Of a stretch of DNA of 64,000 nucleotides, positions 1 through 8,209 are shown piece by piece. A model generated the notes under the pieces. It made no database searches, had not been told where the DNA came from, and saw nothing but the letters and a program-made list of their open reading frames with translations. The DNA comes from Paenibacillus antibioticophila (lineage in GTDB: Bacteria; Bacillota; Bacilli; Paenibacillales; Paenibacillaceae), in the NCBI RefSeq assembly GCF_000455265.1, contig NZ_HG005141.1, positions 578,815-642,814 on the forward strand, written 5' to 3'. Position 1 is the stretch's first letter; every line of letters starts with the position of its first letter. The position numbers and the translations under genes were made by a program.

Positions 1-1005
1 CAGCAGCCCGATCCGGTGTTGAATGGCCTGCCGCGGGCTCGATATCGTTACGGATTTCCCATTGACGATAATTTGGCCTTCCCGAATCGGATCAGCTCCG
101 AACAAAGCGCGTACAAGCTCTGTTCTGCCGGCTCCTACCAATCCGGCCAATCCTATCACTTCGCCTTTTCTGACATTCAAATGAATATCCGTGACATTCT
201 CATTGCTTAGTCCTTTAATTTCAAGTGCCGTCTCGTCCTGCACATAATATCCGGGTTTTTCCGGCTTCTGCATCGCGTTACCGATCATCATACTGATGAT
301 ATTGTCCTTGGTGGCATCCTTGATATCCATACCGCCTACCATGGTACCGCTTCGCAAAACCGTAAGCTTATCGCAAATTTCTAAAATTTCTTCCAGTCTG
401 TGAGAGATATAAATGATGGATACCCCTCTGGATTTCAGATCCTTGATGATTTCAAACAACCGCTCAACCTCGTGGACGGTCAGCGTAGCTGTTGGCTCAT
501 CCATGACCAGCACCTCGGCATTAAGAGACAGAGCTTTGGCGATTTCAACCATTTGCTGTGCAGCCGTACTCAGCGAAGATACTTTGGCCGTCACATCTAA
601 ATTCAGACCGAACTTGTCAATCAACTTCCTGGCATCCTCGTAAACCCTTTTCCAATTTACAAATAAACCTGCTCCATAAGTCGGCTCCGATGCGTAAAAG
701 ATATTTTTGGCAACATCCAGCTCCGGGAGGAGGGTGAACTCTTGGTAGATGACGCCAATCCCTCTTTTTTTGGCATCGGACGGATTTTCGAAATACACCT
801 CTTCCCCTTTCAATTCAATGGTGCCTTCCTCGGGCCGATGGGCTCCTGCCAGCACTTTAATCAAGGTTGATTTTCCAGCACCGTTAGCCCCTACCAGAGC
901 GTGAACCTCCCCTTTTCCCAGCTGAAAATTGACGTTTGATAATGCCGTTACTCCAGGAAACTTTTTGGTTACGCCGGTCATTTTGAGCATTTGGTCCCTC
1001 ACCAT
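1..1005 (-). CDS. Sugar ABC transporter ATP-binding protein, 3' end outside window
   Basis: Tandem ATPase of the RbsA/MglA type that would energise uptake of a monosaccharide. The start at 1005 follows GAGGTGATC, and the frame stays open to the window edge (335 codons). Visible are a Walker A GANGAGKST near residue 40, a Q-loop QEF, the family-typical signature LSTAAQQMVEIAKAL, Walker B VLVMDEPTAT, and the start of the second ATPase half. It lies 72 bp downstream of the substrate-binding-protein gene on the same strand, so a permease gene probably follows beyond the window. The exact sugar cannot be read from the sequence. Confidence 0.93.
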   Translation of the reverse strand, partial: MVRDQMLKMTGVTKKFPGVTALSNVNFQLGKGEVHALVGANGAGKSTLIKVLAGAHRPEEGTIELKGEEVYFENPSDAKKRGIGVIYQEFTLLPELDVAKNIFYASEPTYGAGLFVNWKRVYEDARKLIDKFGLNLDVTAKVSSLSTAAQQMVEIAKALSLNAEVLVMDEPTATLTVHEVERLFEIIKDLKSRGVSIIYISHRLEEILEICDKLTVLRSGTMVGGMDIKDATKDNIISMMIGNAMQKPEKPGYYVQDETALEIKGLSNENVTDIHLNVRKGEVIGLAGLVGAGRTELVRALFGADPIREGQIIVNGKSVTISSPRQAIQHRIGLL

Positions 1006-1032
1006 GATCACCTCATTTCATCTCGGGAAATA

Positions 1033-1064
1033 GGTTATGCGGCAGCTTAGACAGCCGCATAACC
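1033..1064 (-). other. Intergenic hairpin between binding protein and ATPase genes
   Basis: GGTTATGCGGC and GCCGCATAACC form a perfect 11-bp stem with a 10-nt loop and no following T-run. A stem without a T-run between a binding-protein gene and its ATPase gene commonly protects the upstream mRNA so that more binding protein is made. That role is inferred here. Confidence 0.6.
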
Positions 1065-1077
1065 CGTAAAACCATAA

Positions 1078-2055
1078 TTACCATGCAAAGAATTGCGCAT
1101 TATCTTTCGTCAGAAGTTTAACAGGAACATCAATAACGGATGGCGGTGTTTCTCCGTTCAAATAATCAAGCGCGGTATCGATTCCTAACTTGCCCATTTC
1201 GGCAGGCTGCTGGGCGACCGAGCCTCCAACAACCTCACCTTCCATAATTGCTTTGATAGCATCCGGCATACCATCCACACCAATGGAGAACACTTTGAAC
1301 TCCTTCTTAGAGGACGCTACGATGCTGTCAACGGCTATAGCGCCAAAATCGTTGACCGCAAATATGGCATCAAGGTCTGGTATGGACGTCAACATATTAT
1401 CTGCCGCTTCCATAAATTTATCGGTGCTGTTCTCAACCACATTTTTCTCGCGAACGATCTCAATGTCGGGATGCTTGGCCATTTCTTCTTTAAATCCGGC
1501 GATCCGATCTGTAAACGAACTGATTGGAGGCCCGCCAAGGATGGCCACCTTGCCTTTTCTGCCCAGTCTTTCAGCCACATAAACTCCTGCTGTGACCCCT
1601 GCCGTCTTGTTGTTCGAAGCGACAAGCGACACGACTTCACCCGATGACGGAGCCACATCCAGTGCGATAATCGGGATATTGGCATTGTTGGCCGCTTCTA
1701 CTGCCGGTGCGACTGCCGCCGAGTCGACAGCATTTAGCAAAATAACGTCAACCTTTTGAGCGATCAGGTTTTCTACCGTTGAAACCTGATCTGCAACTTT
1801 AAGCTGTGCATCCGTAACGACAACCTTGACATTTTTTTCAGCCGCTTCTTCTTCCAACCCCCGCTTCATGGCTTCAAAGTATGGGCTATTGAGCGTCATG
1901 AGCGATACACCAATGACAATTTGTTTTTGTGAATCAGACCCGCCCGTTGCGTTGCTGTTCGGATCGGATGCTTTGTTGCCACAAGCGGATAAACTGACAG
2001 TAAGAAGTGCGAGGATGACAACGGCTACAAGCGACATGAACTTATTCTTGTGCAT
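1078..2055 (-). CDS. Sugar ABC transporter substrate-binding lipoprotein (RbsB-like)
   Basis: A 325-residue periplasmic-binding-protein type 1 family member, anchored outside the membrane as a lipoprotein. The N-terminus is a hydrophobic signal ending in the lipobox LSAC with Cys25. The mature part has the fold typical of ribose/galactose binders, with segments such as VIGVSLMTLNSPYF, DVILLNAVDS and FAVNDFGAIA. The start follows GGGAGAG. It is the first gene of the transporter operon, followed by the ATPase gene. Control by the upstream LacI-type gene is implied by matching operator sequences. The bound sugar is unknown. Confidence 0.92.
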   Translation of the reverse strand: MHKNKFMSLVAVVILALLTVSLSACGNKASDPNSNATGGSDSQKQIVIGVSLMTLNSPYFEAMKRGLEEEAAEKNVKVVVTDAQLKVADQVSTVENLIAQKVDVILLNAVDSAAVAPAVEAANNANIPIIALDVAPSSGEVVSLVASNNKTAGVTAGVYVAERLGRKGKVAILGGPPISSFTDRIAGFKEEMAKHPDIEIVREKNVVENSTDKFMEAADNMLTSIPDLDAIFAVNDFGAIAVDSIVASSKKEFKVFSIGVDGMPDAIKAIMEGEVVGGSVAQQPAEMGKLGIDTALDYLNGETPPSVIDVPVKLLTKDNAQFFAW

Positions 2056-2086
2056 TTTGAACTCTCCCTTTTGATTTATTTATAAA

Positions 2087-2104
2087 AATGAAATCGATAC
2101 CATT
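2087..2104 (-). promoter_or_regulatory. LacI-type operator upstream of the binding-protein gene
   Basis: On the minus strand the core GGTATCGATTTC is a near-copy of the perfect palindrome GGTATCGATACC upstream of the regulator gene. It sits about 35 bp before the binding-protein start. The shared core in front of both genes supports binding by the adjacent regulator. Confidence 0.65.
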
Positions 2105-2117
2105 TATACATATAAAA

Positions 2118-2131
2118 TGACAGCGGTTTCA
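2118..2131 (-). promoter_or_regulatory. Candidate cre site (CcpA)
   Basis: The minus strand reads TGAAACCGCTGTCA, which fits the degenerate catabolite-responsive-element consensus TGWAANCGNTNWCA at every position. It lies between the regulator terminator and the operator of a sugar transporter, the expected place for carbon catabolite control. Confidence 0.6.
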
Positions 2132-2140
2132 TTATTATAT

Positions 2141-2167
2141 AAAAAAGTGCATTGTATTATACAATGC
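2141..2167 (-). terminator. Terminator overlapping the end of the LacI-type gene
   Basis: On the minus strand GCATTGTA/TACAATGC pairs around a 3-nt loop and is followed by a T-rich run. The regulator stop codon lies inside the loop, so the hairpin overlaps the coding end. Confidence 0.65.
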
Positions 2168-3176
2168 TTTGATTCTTTTTTCTGGACGATTCTCTCTGTA
2201 TTAAGCTTACAGGCAGTACGATTTCCTTTGGTGCTTCTTCATTCTTGTTTAAAATACGATCCATAAGCACAGTCATGGCGGTCAAACCGATTTGATAGGT
2301 AGGTTGAGCCACAGCGGTGAAGCTTGGTTGAATATATTGCATCCACTCCACATCATCGAAGACGACCAAACCCACATCATCTGGAATCCTCATGCCTAAC
2401 TTTTTCACCGCTTCAAGAACACCGAGCATAATCATATTGTTGGTTACAAAAATAGAGTCACAGTTCGCCTCCAACAGTTCCTTGGTGAGCTGATCAGCCA
2501 TATTGCCAAGAAAGTTGCCATACTTGATCAGGCTTTCGTCCTCTGGGATGCCTCTTTTTTTAAGTGCTTTTTTATAACCCAGAAAACGTTCATAACCGGT
2601 AGTAGATTCATTGGAGCCCGCGATGACTCCAATTCTCTTGTAGCCAGAGTCAATAAGATGTTCAACAGCTTCCGCGCTGCCATTAATGTTGTCGACCAAC
2701 ACGGTGTCGAAGCGACCCTTGTACTTGTCGTCCGGTCTTCGGTCAACAAACACCGTTGGGAAGCCATTCTCCAGGCGAGTATAATCATTCATGCCGCCTG
2801 TTCCCGCAATGATTAGGCCATCAACATTTTTGCTCAACAGCATGTCCAGACATTTTCTTTCTTTTTCAGGTTGTTCATCAGTGTTGCACAAAACGATATT
2901 ATAGTTATAATTTTGCGAGACATCTTCGATCCCTCTGACCATACGGGTGAAGAATGGGTTAAGAATATTGGAAATGATAACTCCAATGGTCTTTGTTTCA
3001 TTAATCCTCAAGCCTCTAGCCAAATCACTGCGTTTATAGTTGAGTGTCTCAATGGCCTCTTGGACCTTGACTCTCGTCTTGTGACTTACTGAAGCGCTTT
3101 CATTCAAGACTCTAGAAACTGTCGTCACTGAAACTTTTGCCAATGCGGCAACATCACTAATATTTGCATTCGCCAT
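2157..3176 (-). CDS. LacI family transcriptional regulator
   Basis: DNA-binding repressor of 339 residues, with an N-terminal LacI helix-turn-helix (ISDVAALAKVSVTTVSRVLN) and a sugar-binding-protein-like effector domain. I place the start at 3176, where GGGG precedes the ATG at normal spacing, rather than at an in-frame ATG 36 bp upstream. That upstream stretch overlaps a perfect palindrome that looks like the autoregulatory operator. The neighbouring sugar transporter genes, read in the same direction and carrying a matching operator, are the likely targets. Confidence 0.93.
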   Translation of the reverse strand: MANANISDVAALAKVSVTTVSRVLNESASVSHKTRVKVQEAIETLNYKRSDLARGLRINETKTIGVIISNILNPFFTRMVRGIEDVSQNYNYNIVLCNTDEQPEKERKCLDMLLSKNVDGLIIAGTGGMNDYTRLENGFPTVFVDRRPDDKYKGRFDTVLVDNINGSAEAVEHLIDSGYKRIGVIAGSNESTTGYERFLGYKKALKKRGIPEDESLIKYGNFLGNMADQLTKELLEANCDSIFVTNNMIMLGVLEAVKKLGMRIPDDVGLVVFDDVEWMQYIQPSFTAVAQPTYQIGLTAMTVLMDRILNKNEEAPKEIVLPVSLIQRESSRKKNQSIV

Positions 3177-3198
3177 CGTTAATTCCCCATTACAATTT

Positions 3199-3210
3199 GG
3201 TATCGATACC
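3199..3210. promoter_or_regulatory. Palindromic LacI-family operator
   Basis: GGTATCGATACC is a perfect 12-bp palindrome with a central CG, as usual for LacI-family sites, just upstream of the regulator start. A near-copy lies upstream of the binding-protein gene. Confidence 0.7.
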
Positions 3211-3312
3211 ATTTCAATTTAGCCTATTTTATTTATACTGTCAATATCATTGCAAAAATTCCTTTAAGGAATTATCTAATCGTTGGTTGATGCTAGCATA
3301 TGAATACCCATG

Positions 3313-3355
3313 AAAAAGGAGGGGCCGATTGCACCAATTGGCCTCTCCTTTTTTG
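3313..3355. terminator. Bidirectional terminator
   Basis: AAAAAGGAG.GGCC pairs with GGCC.CTCCTTTTT around an AT-rich loop. T-runs follow on both strands. It ends the minus-strand small-gene cluster at 3374-4287. Confidence 0.75.
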
Positions 3356-3370
3356 AATCTGGCGTTATAA

Positions 3371-3422
3371 TTGCTAAATTGCAAGCTCTCCGTCTTCGGC
3401 TGCCTTCAGAAATGCGTCGATG
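3371..3422 (-). repeat. Direct repeat copy 1, encodes tail DAFLKAAEDGELAI
   Basis: About 52 bp, nearly identical to 5470-5521 in the same orientation. Both copies encode the C-terminal peptide DAFLKAAEDGELAI followed by a stop on the minus strand. Here it is the end of the 118-codon gene. Confidence 0.7.
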
Positions 3423-3730
3423 GGCAAAAGTCCATCTCCCTGTATCGGTCTGGGCCGCACACTTACATATCCGTCCTCTGATTCGATGGCCTCCGTATCA
3501 ATAAGAGACTTTACTACGGAAAGTCCCCATAACAGGGACGGATCCTGGATCTCATGGGTCTGTACCATCTGTTTGATGTTGTACACATCCTCATATCCCA
3601 TGAAGGATACTACAATTACATATTGTACCTGACGATGATGATTCGATACTATAAAAACCCTTCGATATCCATGAGGCACATGACAAACCGGTTGCCATCT
3701 TACAACAAGCGAGTTTTTAGACACGTCCAA
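3374..3730 (-). CDS. Hypothetical protein, last gene of a small cluster
   Basis: I do not recognise this product. The frame of 118 codons begins with TTG at 3730, overlapping the end of the DUF2249 gene by 14 bp, which suggests translational coupling. An internal ATG near codon 44 is an alternative start but lacks a clear ribosome binding site. The product is soluble and acidic at the C-terminus. The last 14 residues, DAFLKAAEDGELAI, recur as an orphan tail at 5470-5521, so this segment has been duplicated. Confidence 0.5.
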   Translation of the reverse strand: MDVSKNSLVVRWQPVCHVPHGYRRVFIVSNHHRQVQYVIVVSFMGYEDVYNIKQMVQTHEIQDPSLLWGLSVVKSLIDTEAIESEDGYVSVRPRPIQGDGLLPIDAFLKAAEDGELAI

Positions 3731-3950
3731 TTTTTACACGGAAGGTTTCCGGTCCTTGCTCAAGGTATTCCCAAGTGAACTTGTTCGGCCGTTCAATTTG
3801 AAATTGGAAATAGAGCGGCTTCGGATCATGATCATTGATCAACAGCATATCTTCTCCTGGATTCAATGTATCAAAGGTTTCAAAAATAACCTTATGCTTA
3901 ATTTGCGGCGGGTACTCGGGTGCAACGACTGTAGCTTTGAAATTTTCCAT
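3717..3950 (-). CDS. DUF2249-like small protein
   Basis: A 77-residue protein beginning MENFKATVVAPEYPPQIKH behind AGGAGGAATGAACA. The segment KHKVIFETFDTLNPGEDMLL followed by NDHDPKPLYFQF matches the DUF2249 pattern, a small fold often found beside hemerythrin and nitrogen-oxide or respiration genes. Its biochemical role is unknown. It is the middle gene of three tightly packed minus-strand genes ending at a bidirectional terminator. Confidence 0.75.
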   Translation of the reverse strand: MENFKATVVAPEYPPQIKHKVIFETFDTLNPGEDMLLINDHDPKPLYFQFQIERPNKFTWEYLEQGPETFRVKIGRV

Positions 3951-3972
3951 TGTTCATTCCTCCTGAAAAGTC

Positions 3973-4287
3973 TTATTTTTCACAATGTTCGTGATAAAGT
4001 GTTGAGATTACACCGAAGAAGGCATAATAAAATGGTTCCGGCGCAACTAATCTGAAATGACCGACCTCATCACACGAAAAGTTGAGTGCCTTCTCCAATA
4101 ATCGATACGTTGAATAGGCATAGAAGCAAAAATGCTTATACTCGAATTTCGGCATCTTATCATAAATTACAGCAATTTCTTCCTTGTATTGATCGATGTT
4201 GCTGACGGCTTCCTTAACGATCGTCTCAATATCCTCAATGTCTGCCTCGAGCAGCAGTTCATTTTTTTCTATGCGGATATTTGCCAC
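3973..4287 (-). CDS. Hypothetical protein, first gene of DUF2249 cluster
   Basis: A 104-residue soluble protein of unrecognised family starting with GTG after GGAGGTGATATAA. It is mainly helical by appearance and contains an aromatic-rich stretch (FCFYAYSTYRLLEKAL) and a C-terminal HEHCEK. It lies 22 bp upstream of the DUF2249 gene and probably shares its transcript. Nothing visible identifies an enzymatic role. Confidence 0.6.
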   Translation of the reverse strand: MANIRIEKNELLLEADIEDIETIVKEAVSNIDQYKEEIAVIYDKMPKFEYKHFCFYAYSTYRLLEKALNFSCDEVGHFRLVAPEPFYYAFFGVISTLYHEHCEK

Positions 4288-4375
4288 TTATATCACCTCC
4301 AACTTGTTTTCTGTCTATAATTCTAACGGACGTATCTATATCGTTTGTGCTTGCCGTCACATTTCATAAATACAT

Positions 4376-4403
4376 AAAAAAAGAATCAGCTTTAAGCTGA
4401 CTC
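4376..4403 (-). terminator. Minus-strand terminator after a decayed gene end
   Basis: On the minus strand GAGTCAGCTT/AAGCTGATTC is followed by a run of seven Ts. No intact minus-strand gene lies upstream, but the open remnant at 4418-4606 ends 15 bp before it. Confidence 0.65.
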
Positions 4404-4417
4404 TAACGCCCTGCCGA

Positions 4418-4606
4418 TCACTGCCTGCCCCCGACTCCTCCATATTGTAGGCGATGAATCTGTCTCATAATTCTGGAAATATTTCCACGGTTGGCATAAG
4501 CTAATAAAGCTATTGTTGCCAAAGAATATTGCTGATATAGTATAGAATCAATTGAAGGAACTGTTACGTGACATCTCAGGGAAAGCGCGCAATTACAGGG
4601 CTTTTT
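4418..4606 (-). pseudogene. 3' remnant of an unrecognised small gene
   Basis: The minus strand has 62 open codons and no ATG or GTG start. The only TTG and ATG codons are internal and lack a ribosome binding site. The frame ends in segments such as QQYSLATIALLAYANRGN and RLQYGGVGGRQ. The residue composition looks protein-like, and a terminator follows the stop directly, as expected for a real gene end. The 5' part is missing, and the AAC(3) gene runs the other way across its upstream edge. I do not recognise the family. Confidence 0.4.
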
Positions 4607-4633
4607 TTAATAAAAGAAGGGGCGGGGAGCCAC

Positions 4634-5437
4634 ATGACCGAACTGCAAGCGACAAGGGCCGTATTAACGAAAGAAGACCTGGTCCGTGCTTTTAGAGAAT
4701 GCGGATTAAGGGAAGGGCAGCATATATTTGTCCATACGTCTTTAAGTAAATTAGGCTTTGTAGTAGGCGGAGCCGAAACCTTAATTCAATCCCTTCTCGA
4801 AATTGTTGGTGAAGAAGGGACTTTGATGATGCCCTCCCAAACCTGGAAGAATCTCGACCCTTCCACAGGAGTACATGGCGATGTGCCCATGGAATGGTGG
4901 CCGATCATTCGGGAGAACTGGCCGCCCTACGATAAGGAAATAACTCCCGCGATCGGCATGGGCGTCGTTGCTGAAGTGTTCCGCAAGTGGCCGGAAGCCA
5001 AAAGATCCGATCATCCGGCTCGGTCGATCGCCGCAGTGGGTAAGCATGCGGAATATTTGACGCAGAACCATGATTTGTGCAACATTTTCGGGAAGGACTC
5101 CCCGCTTGATAAGTTGTATCGACTGCACGGGCACGTCCTCCTGATCGGCGTCGGCTATGATAAAAACACTTCGCTGCACTTGGCTGAAACTATAGCTGGT
5201 TTTCCTTCCAAGAAGTTTGTCCATGAAAGCAGTGCAATTATGGAGAACGGAACGCGCAAGTGGGTAACCTATGAAACCCAAGCTGTGGACGATGAAGACT
5301 TTATCCGCCTGGGAGAAGAATATGATAAAGAAATGAACATCAAGATTCATAAAGTCGGAAACGCCGAAGTCCGGTTTCTGGACCAACCGCAGTTGGTGGA
5401 CTGGGCAGCTGCTTGGATGGAGAAAAACAGAGGTTAG
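4634..5437 (+). CDS. AAC(3) family N-acetyltransferase (YokD-like)
   Basis: Predicted cytosolic acetyl-CoA-dependent acetyltransferase of the aminoglycoside 3-N-acetyltransferase family, 267 residues, the usual length. Family features include EDLVRAFRECGLREG, FVHTSLSKLGFV, EGTLMMPSQTW and the DHPARSIAAVG and LLIGVGYDKNTSLHLAE blocks. I start it at ATG 4634 behind GGGGAG rather than at an upstream in-frame codon. Chromosomal members in Bacillaceae such as YokD often have unknown natural substrates, so resistance is possible but not shown. Confidence 0.88.
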   Translation: MTELQATRAVLTKEDLVRAFRECGLREGQHIFVHTSLSKLGFVVGGAETLIQSLLEIVGEEGTLMMPSQTWKNLDPSTGVHGDVPMEWWPIIRENWPPYDKEITPAIGMGVVAEVFRKWPEAKRSDHPARSIAAVGKHAEYLTQNHDLCNIFGKDSPLDKLYRLHGHVLLIGVGYDKNTSLHLAETIAGFPSKKFVHESSAIMENGTRKWVTYETQAVDDEDFIRLGEEYDKEMNIKIHKVGNAEVRFLDQPQLVDWAAAWMEKNRG

Positions 5438-5469
5438 GATTGCCTTCTGGAAGGCCCTTTGTGCATATA

Positions 5470-5521
5470 TTGCTAGATAGCAAGCTCTCCGTCTTCGGCA
5501 GCCTTCAAAAATGCGTCGCTG
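5470..5521 (-). repeat. Direct repeat copy 2, orphan tail DAFLKAAEDGELAI
   Basis: Near-identical to 3371-3422. It encodes the same C-terminal peptide and stop on the minus strand, but here no parent gene remains and the sequence lies just past the stop of the AraC-type gene. Confidence 0.7.
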
Positions 5522-5539
5522 ACAAACGGGAAGTAAAAA

Positions 5540-6388
5540 TTATTTTTTCCTAACCGGTATCCATATCTCCCCTGCTTCATACCCGGCCATTCCATAGTAC
5601 ATTTCGAAGCTAGGCCCTTCAACCTGCTCGTATTCGGATGTCGGAAACCATTCGGAATAGATCCGGTCCCACAGCTTTTGCAGGTCACATTGCGGTTCCG
5701 GGAAGATAGCCCATGTTAATGCCGGGACAGAGAGCTTTGTAAATCTCTCCGGAATTTCAAGCCCCTTGGGCAGATGATAACAAATCATGTATTTGAAGGA
5801 TTCCCCATTGTCATCATATAAGGCAGCGTGCAACAGGGTGTCGCCAAACCGTCCCAGCAATTCGTTCATTAGATCCACACTGCCGTCATCATCACACTTT
5901 TTACGAAACTCCGGAACTTCAGCAAATGCGGTCTGTCTGTTTGAATTCATAAGGCCATACACTCCGAACATCTCAAAAGGCCCTCTTTGTTCTATGCGAT
6001 AATTCATTTCGACATCTCCCTTTATTGAAATATGAAAGGACATTCGAGGATAGGCCTTAAGAGAAACCCCTTTATCGCGCGCCGATATCGGAATGATCCC
6101 ATGAAGATTCTTAAACGCCCGTGAGAATGCCTCCGGCGAATCATACCCATATTTCATAGCCACATCAATAACCTTGGCATCTGTCGTCTGCAGTTCAAAA
6201 GCTGCCAAAGTCAACCGCCGGCGCCGAATGTACTCGGATAACGATACTCCCGTAATGAACGGAAACATCCTTTGAAAATGATAAGTAGAGCAACAGGCGA
6301 TCTGGGCAATTTGATCATATGAGATATTGTCCGCCAGATTTGTCTCGATATATTCCATGGCGTTATTCATCCTGTCCAACCAATCCAT
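5540..6388 (-). CDS. AraC family regulator with GyrI-like effector domain
   Basis: A 282-residue transcription factor. Residues 1-105 form a double helix-turn-helix AraC domain (IAQIACCSTYHFQRMF and VAMKYGYDSPEAFSRAF). The C-terminal part is a GyrI-like small-molecule-binding domain starting MNYRIEQRGPFEMFG and ending EIWIPVRKK. The start at 6388 follows GGGAGGGAACACG. This architecture is typical of Rob/BltR-like multidrug or stress sensors. A paralogue with the same domain order lies at 31209-32090. Confidence 0.92.
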   Translation of the reverse strand: MDWLDRMNNAMEYIETNLADNISYDQIAQIACCSTYHFQRMFPFITGVSLSEYIRRRRLTLAAFELQTTDAKVIDVAMKYGYDSPEAFSRAFKNLHGIIPISARDKGVSLKAYPRMSFHISIKGDVEMNYRIEQRGPFEMFGVYGLMNSNRQTAFAEVPEFRKKCDDDGSVDLMNELLGRFGDTLLHAALYDDNGESFKYMICYHLPKGLEIPERFTKLSVPALTWAIFPEPQCDLQKLWDRIYSEWFPTSEYEQVEGPSFEMYYGMAGYEAGEIWIPVRKK

Positions 6389-6475
6389 CGTGTTCCCTCC
6401 CTTCAACATCAACTTTATGGCAGATAGGAAATGAATGCCGTGCAGTTTCTGCACGAAAAAGTCAGATGGGCGGCA

Positions 6476-6820
6476 TTACTTGTGAAACGGTTCAGCATTC
6501 TTTTCAAACCCATAATCCCGTTCGACTTTACAAATTCTCGTTTTGTATTCGAGATACCAATCCGACTTCCCCCGCTGCTGAGCGATCAAATGTCGTTCGT
6601 TCTGTTTCCAATTCTTTATAGCTTCGAGCGACTCCCAATAGGAGACCGTAATCCCCAAGCCTTCCCGGGCGCTTTCTACTCCTAAAAACCCAGGCTGGGA
6701 ATATGCGAGCTTCTCCATTTCTTCTGCCATTTCTGCATATCCTTGATCCCCATCCGTTCTTTCAGAGGTAAAAATAACGGCATAATAAGGGGGTTCCGGT
6801 GTACGTGCTATTCCATTCAT
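6476..6820 (-). CDS. Antibiotic biosynthesis monooxygenase (ABM) domain protein
   Basis: A 114-residue small ferredoxin-like-fold protein with the ABM pattern YYAVIFTSER, SQPGFLGVESAR, ISYWESLEAIKNWK-like strand and ERHLIAQQRGKSDWY. The start follows GGAGTGAATGACTA. Such proteins act as cofactor-free oxygenases or haem-related enzymes, or have no known substrate. Nothing nearby specifies the reaction. It lies about 90 bp upstream of the AraC/GyrI gene on the same strand and may be co-regulated. Confidence 0.85.
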   Translation of the reverse strand: MNGIARTPEPPYYAVIFTSERTDGDQGYAEMAEEMEKLAYSQPGFLGVESAREGLGITVSYWESLEAIKNWKQNERHLIAQQRGKSDWYLEYKTRICKVERDYGFEKNAEPFHK

Positions 6821-6904
6821 TAGTCATTCACTCCAGACATATATAAACCTAAGGTTAGGATATCGTTTCGCAACCTTTCGACAAGAGCCACTGCTCTATA
6901 TGAT

Positions 6905-7927
6905 TCAGATGCTCCATTTTTGAAAACCCATCTTTAATAAGGAATCTTGTATTTCCTGATCCGCTTTGCTTTTGGAGGTCATGAATTCCACTTCGGACAA
7001 TGCCGCCGGAAGCTTTTGCCGGATAAAAGAATCAAAATCAACAGCCGTTCTGGAAATGCGCAGCTTACGCAGTGAGGGCAACTGCTCCAATCCCGACAAA
7101 CGAGCCAGACCTTTGCAATTCGAGATGGTGATCTCCTCCAGCGCCTCCATCCGCCGGTCGAAGCTAATATCTCGTAGCTGAGCTTGATCCTCGATCATTA
7201 GGCTTGTCAGGGCTCGGAAATTCGTAATATTGCTCAGGTCATGAAAACCGCGGATTCTGCAAATCTCCAAGTGGTCAAATTCATTCTCTTCAATTTCTTG
7301 GATATGCTCTCTACCTCCAAGCAGAATACGAAGCTGCTTTAACTTCTTCAACCGGTTTACAAAATGTAACGGCAATTTGCTGATCGAATGCAGCGCGAGG
7401 TAATTCAAATCTTCCAGATTGCCTATCGCATCCAGGTTTTTCACCTTGCCCCCGACATGCAAATGTTCCAGTTGGGAGAACGCTTTGAAATACTCCAGGT
7501 TGAGCACCCTTTTATCAGAAATAATCACCAAATCCCTTAAAGAACGCAGCGAGTCAAATCCCAAAATATCCGTGTTCTCTAACTCATATATACCCAGATG
7601 CAAACTGCATAAGTGTTCCAGCACGGCCAACGTTTCGGTGTGATGCGCCTGGACAAGACTATCGAGATGCAGCATTTTGACATGGGGAATTCTCAGGAGT
7701 GTACGGCCGTCGAACGAGAGGGAATAATGGGCATAGAACCGTACTCCGAAGTTTTCATCCAAAGACGCGCACAGCTCGTCTACTTCCTCCAAAATGGAGC
7801 CATAGAAGTCCGGATGAGAGAACTGGACAATGACTTGGTTCCCATCACGCAAGTCCTGCTTGATCTGTACCCGGTCCAGTGTAGCAGGATTATTGATCAG
7901 AATTCTTCTTTTCCATTTCTTGCGCAT
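6905..7927 (-). CDS. Leucine-rich-repeat protein, cytosolic
   Basis: A 340-residue protein without signal peptide or membrane segment. From about residue 80 it shows irregular leucine-rich repeats, for example LEHLHVGGKVKNLDAIGNLE, LRILLGG and LEQLPSLRKLRISRT. The first 75 residues are non-repetitive. The start is placed at ATG 7927 after GGAGGTTCGCGA. LRR proteins generally bind other proteins, and the partner is not evident. Unlike the LRR protein at 36458-37585, it appears to stay inside the cell. Confidence 0.8.
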   Translation of the reverse strand: MRKKWKRRILINNPATLDRVQIKQDLRDGNQVIVQFSHPDFYGSILEEVDELCASLDENFGVRFYAHYSLSFDGRTLLRIPHVKMLHLDSLVQAHHTETLAVLEHLCSLHLGIYELENTDILGFDSLRSLRDLVIISDKRVLNLEYFKAFSQLEHLHVGGKVKNLDAIGNLEDLNYLALHSISKLPLHFVNRLKKLKQLRILLGGREHIQEIEENEFDHLEICRIRGFHDLSNITNFRALTSLMIEDQAQLRDISFDRRMEALEEITISNCKGLARLSGLEQLPSLRKLRISRTAVDFDSFIRQKLPAALSEVEFMTSKSKADQEIQDSLLKMGFQKWSI

Positions 7928-8159
7928 TCGCGAACCTCCTTTTGTCTTACTCCGCCGCCTCGGCGATCTTTACTGCCAGCGCCCCTTCAGAATTCATACT
8001 TTACAAACCGTTCTCTGAGCGTTTCCTCAAACGGGACCCACTCCGCATCGCTCAATAGACTAGCTTATAGTGCTTGTATCTTATTTCCATTATAGTGTTC
8101 GTTTGCCCTAAGACCACCTCCTTTTTACCTGAATTCTGGAAGCGGATTTACTCTATCAT
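7928..8159. other. Intergenic region, no gene seen
   Basis: I see no supported coding sequence here. The stretch presumably holds the promoter of the leucine-rich-repeat gene on the minus strand. The remaining 148 bp before the next gene include the terminator listed separately. Confidence 0.5.
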
Positions 8160-8209
8160 GAAAAAAGAGGGCGCCTCTCCGTCTTATTAGGACTTTGAGA
8201 CACCCTCTA
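8160..8209 (-). terminator. Terminator of the first ABC-GntR operon
   Basis: Imperfect stem GAGGGTGTCTC/GAGGCGCCCTC on the minus strand, followed by six Ts. It lies about 100 bp beyond the GntR stop. Confidence 0.6.
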
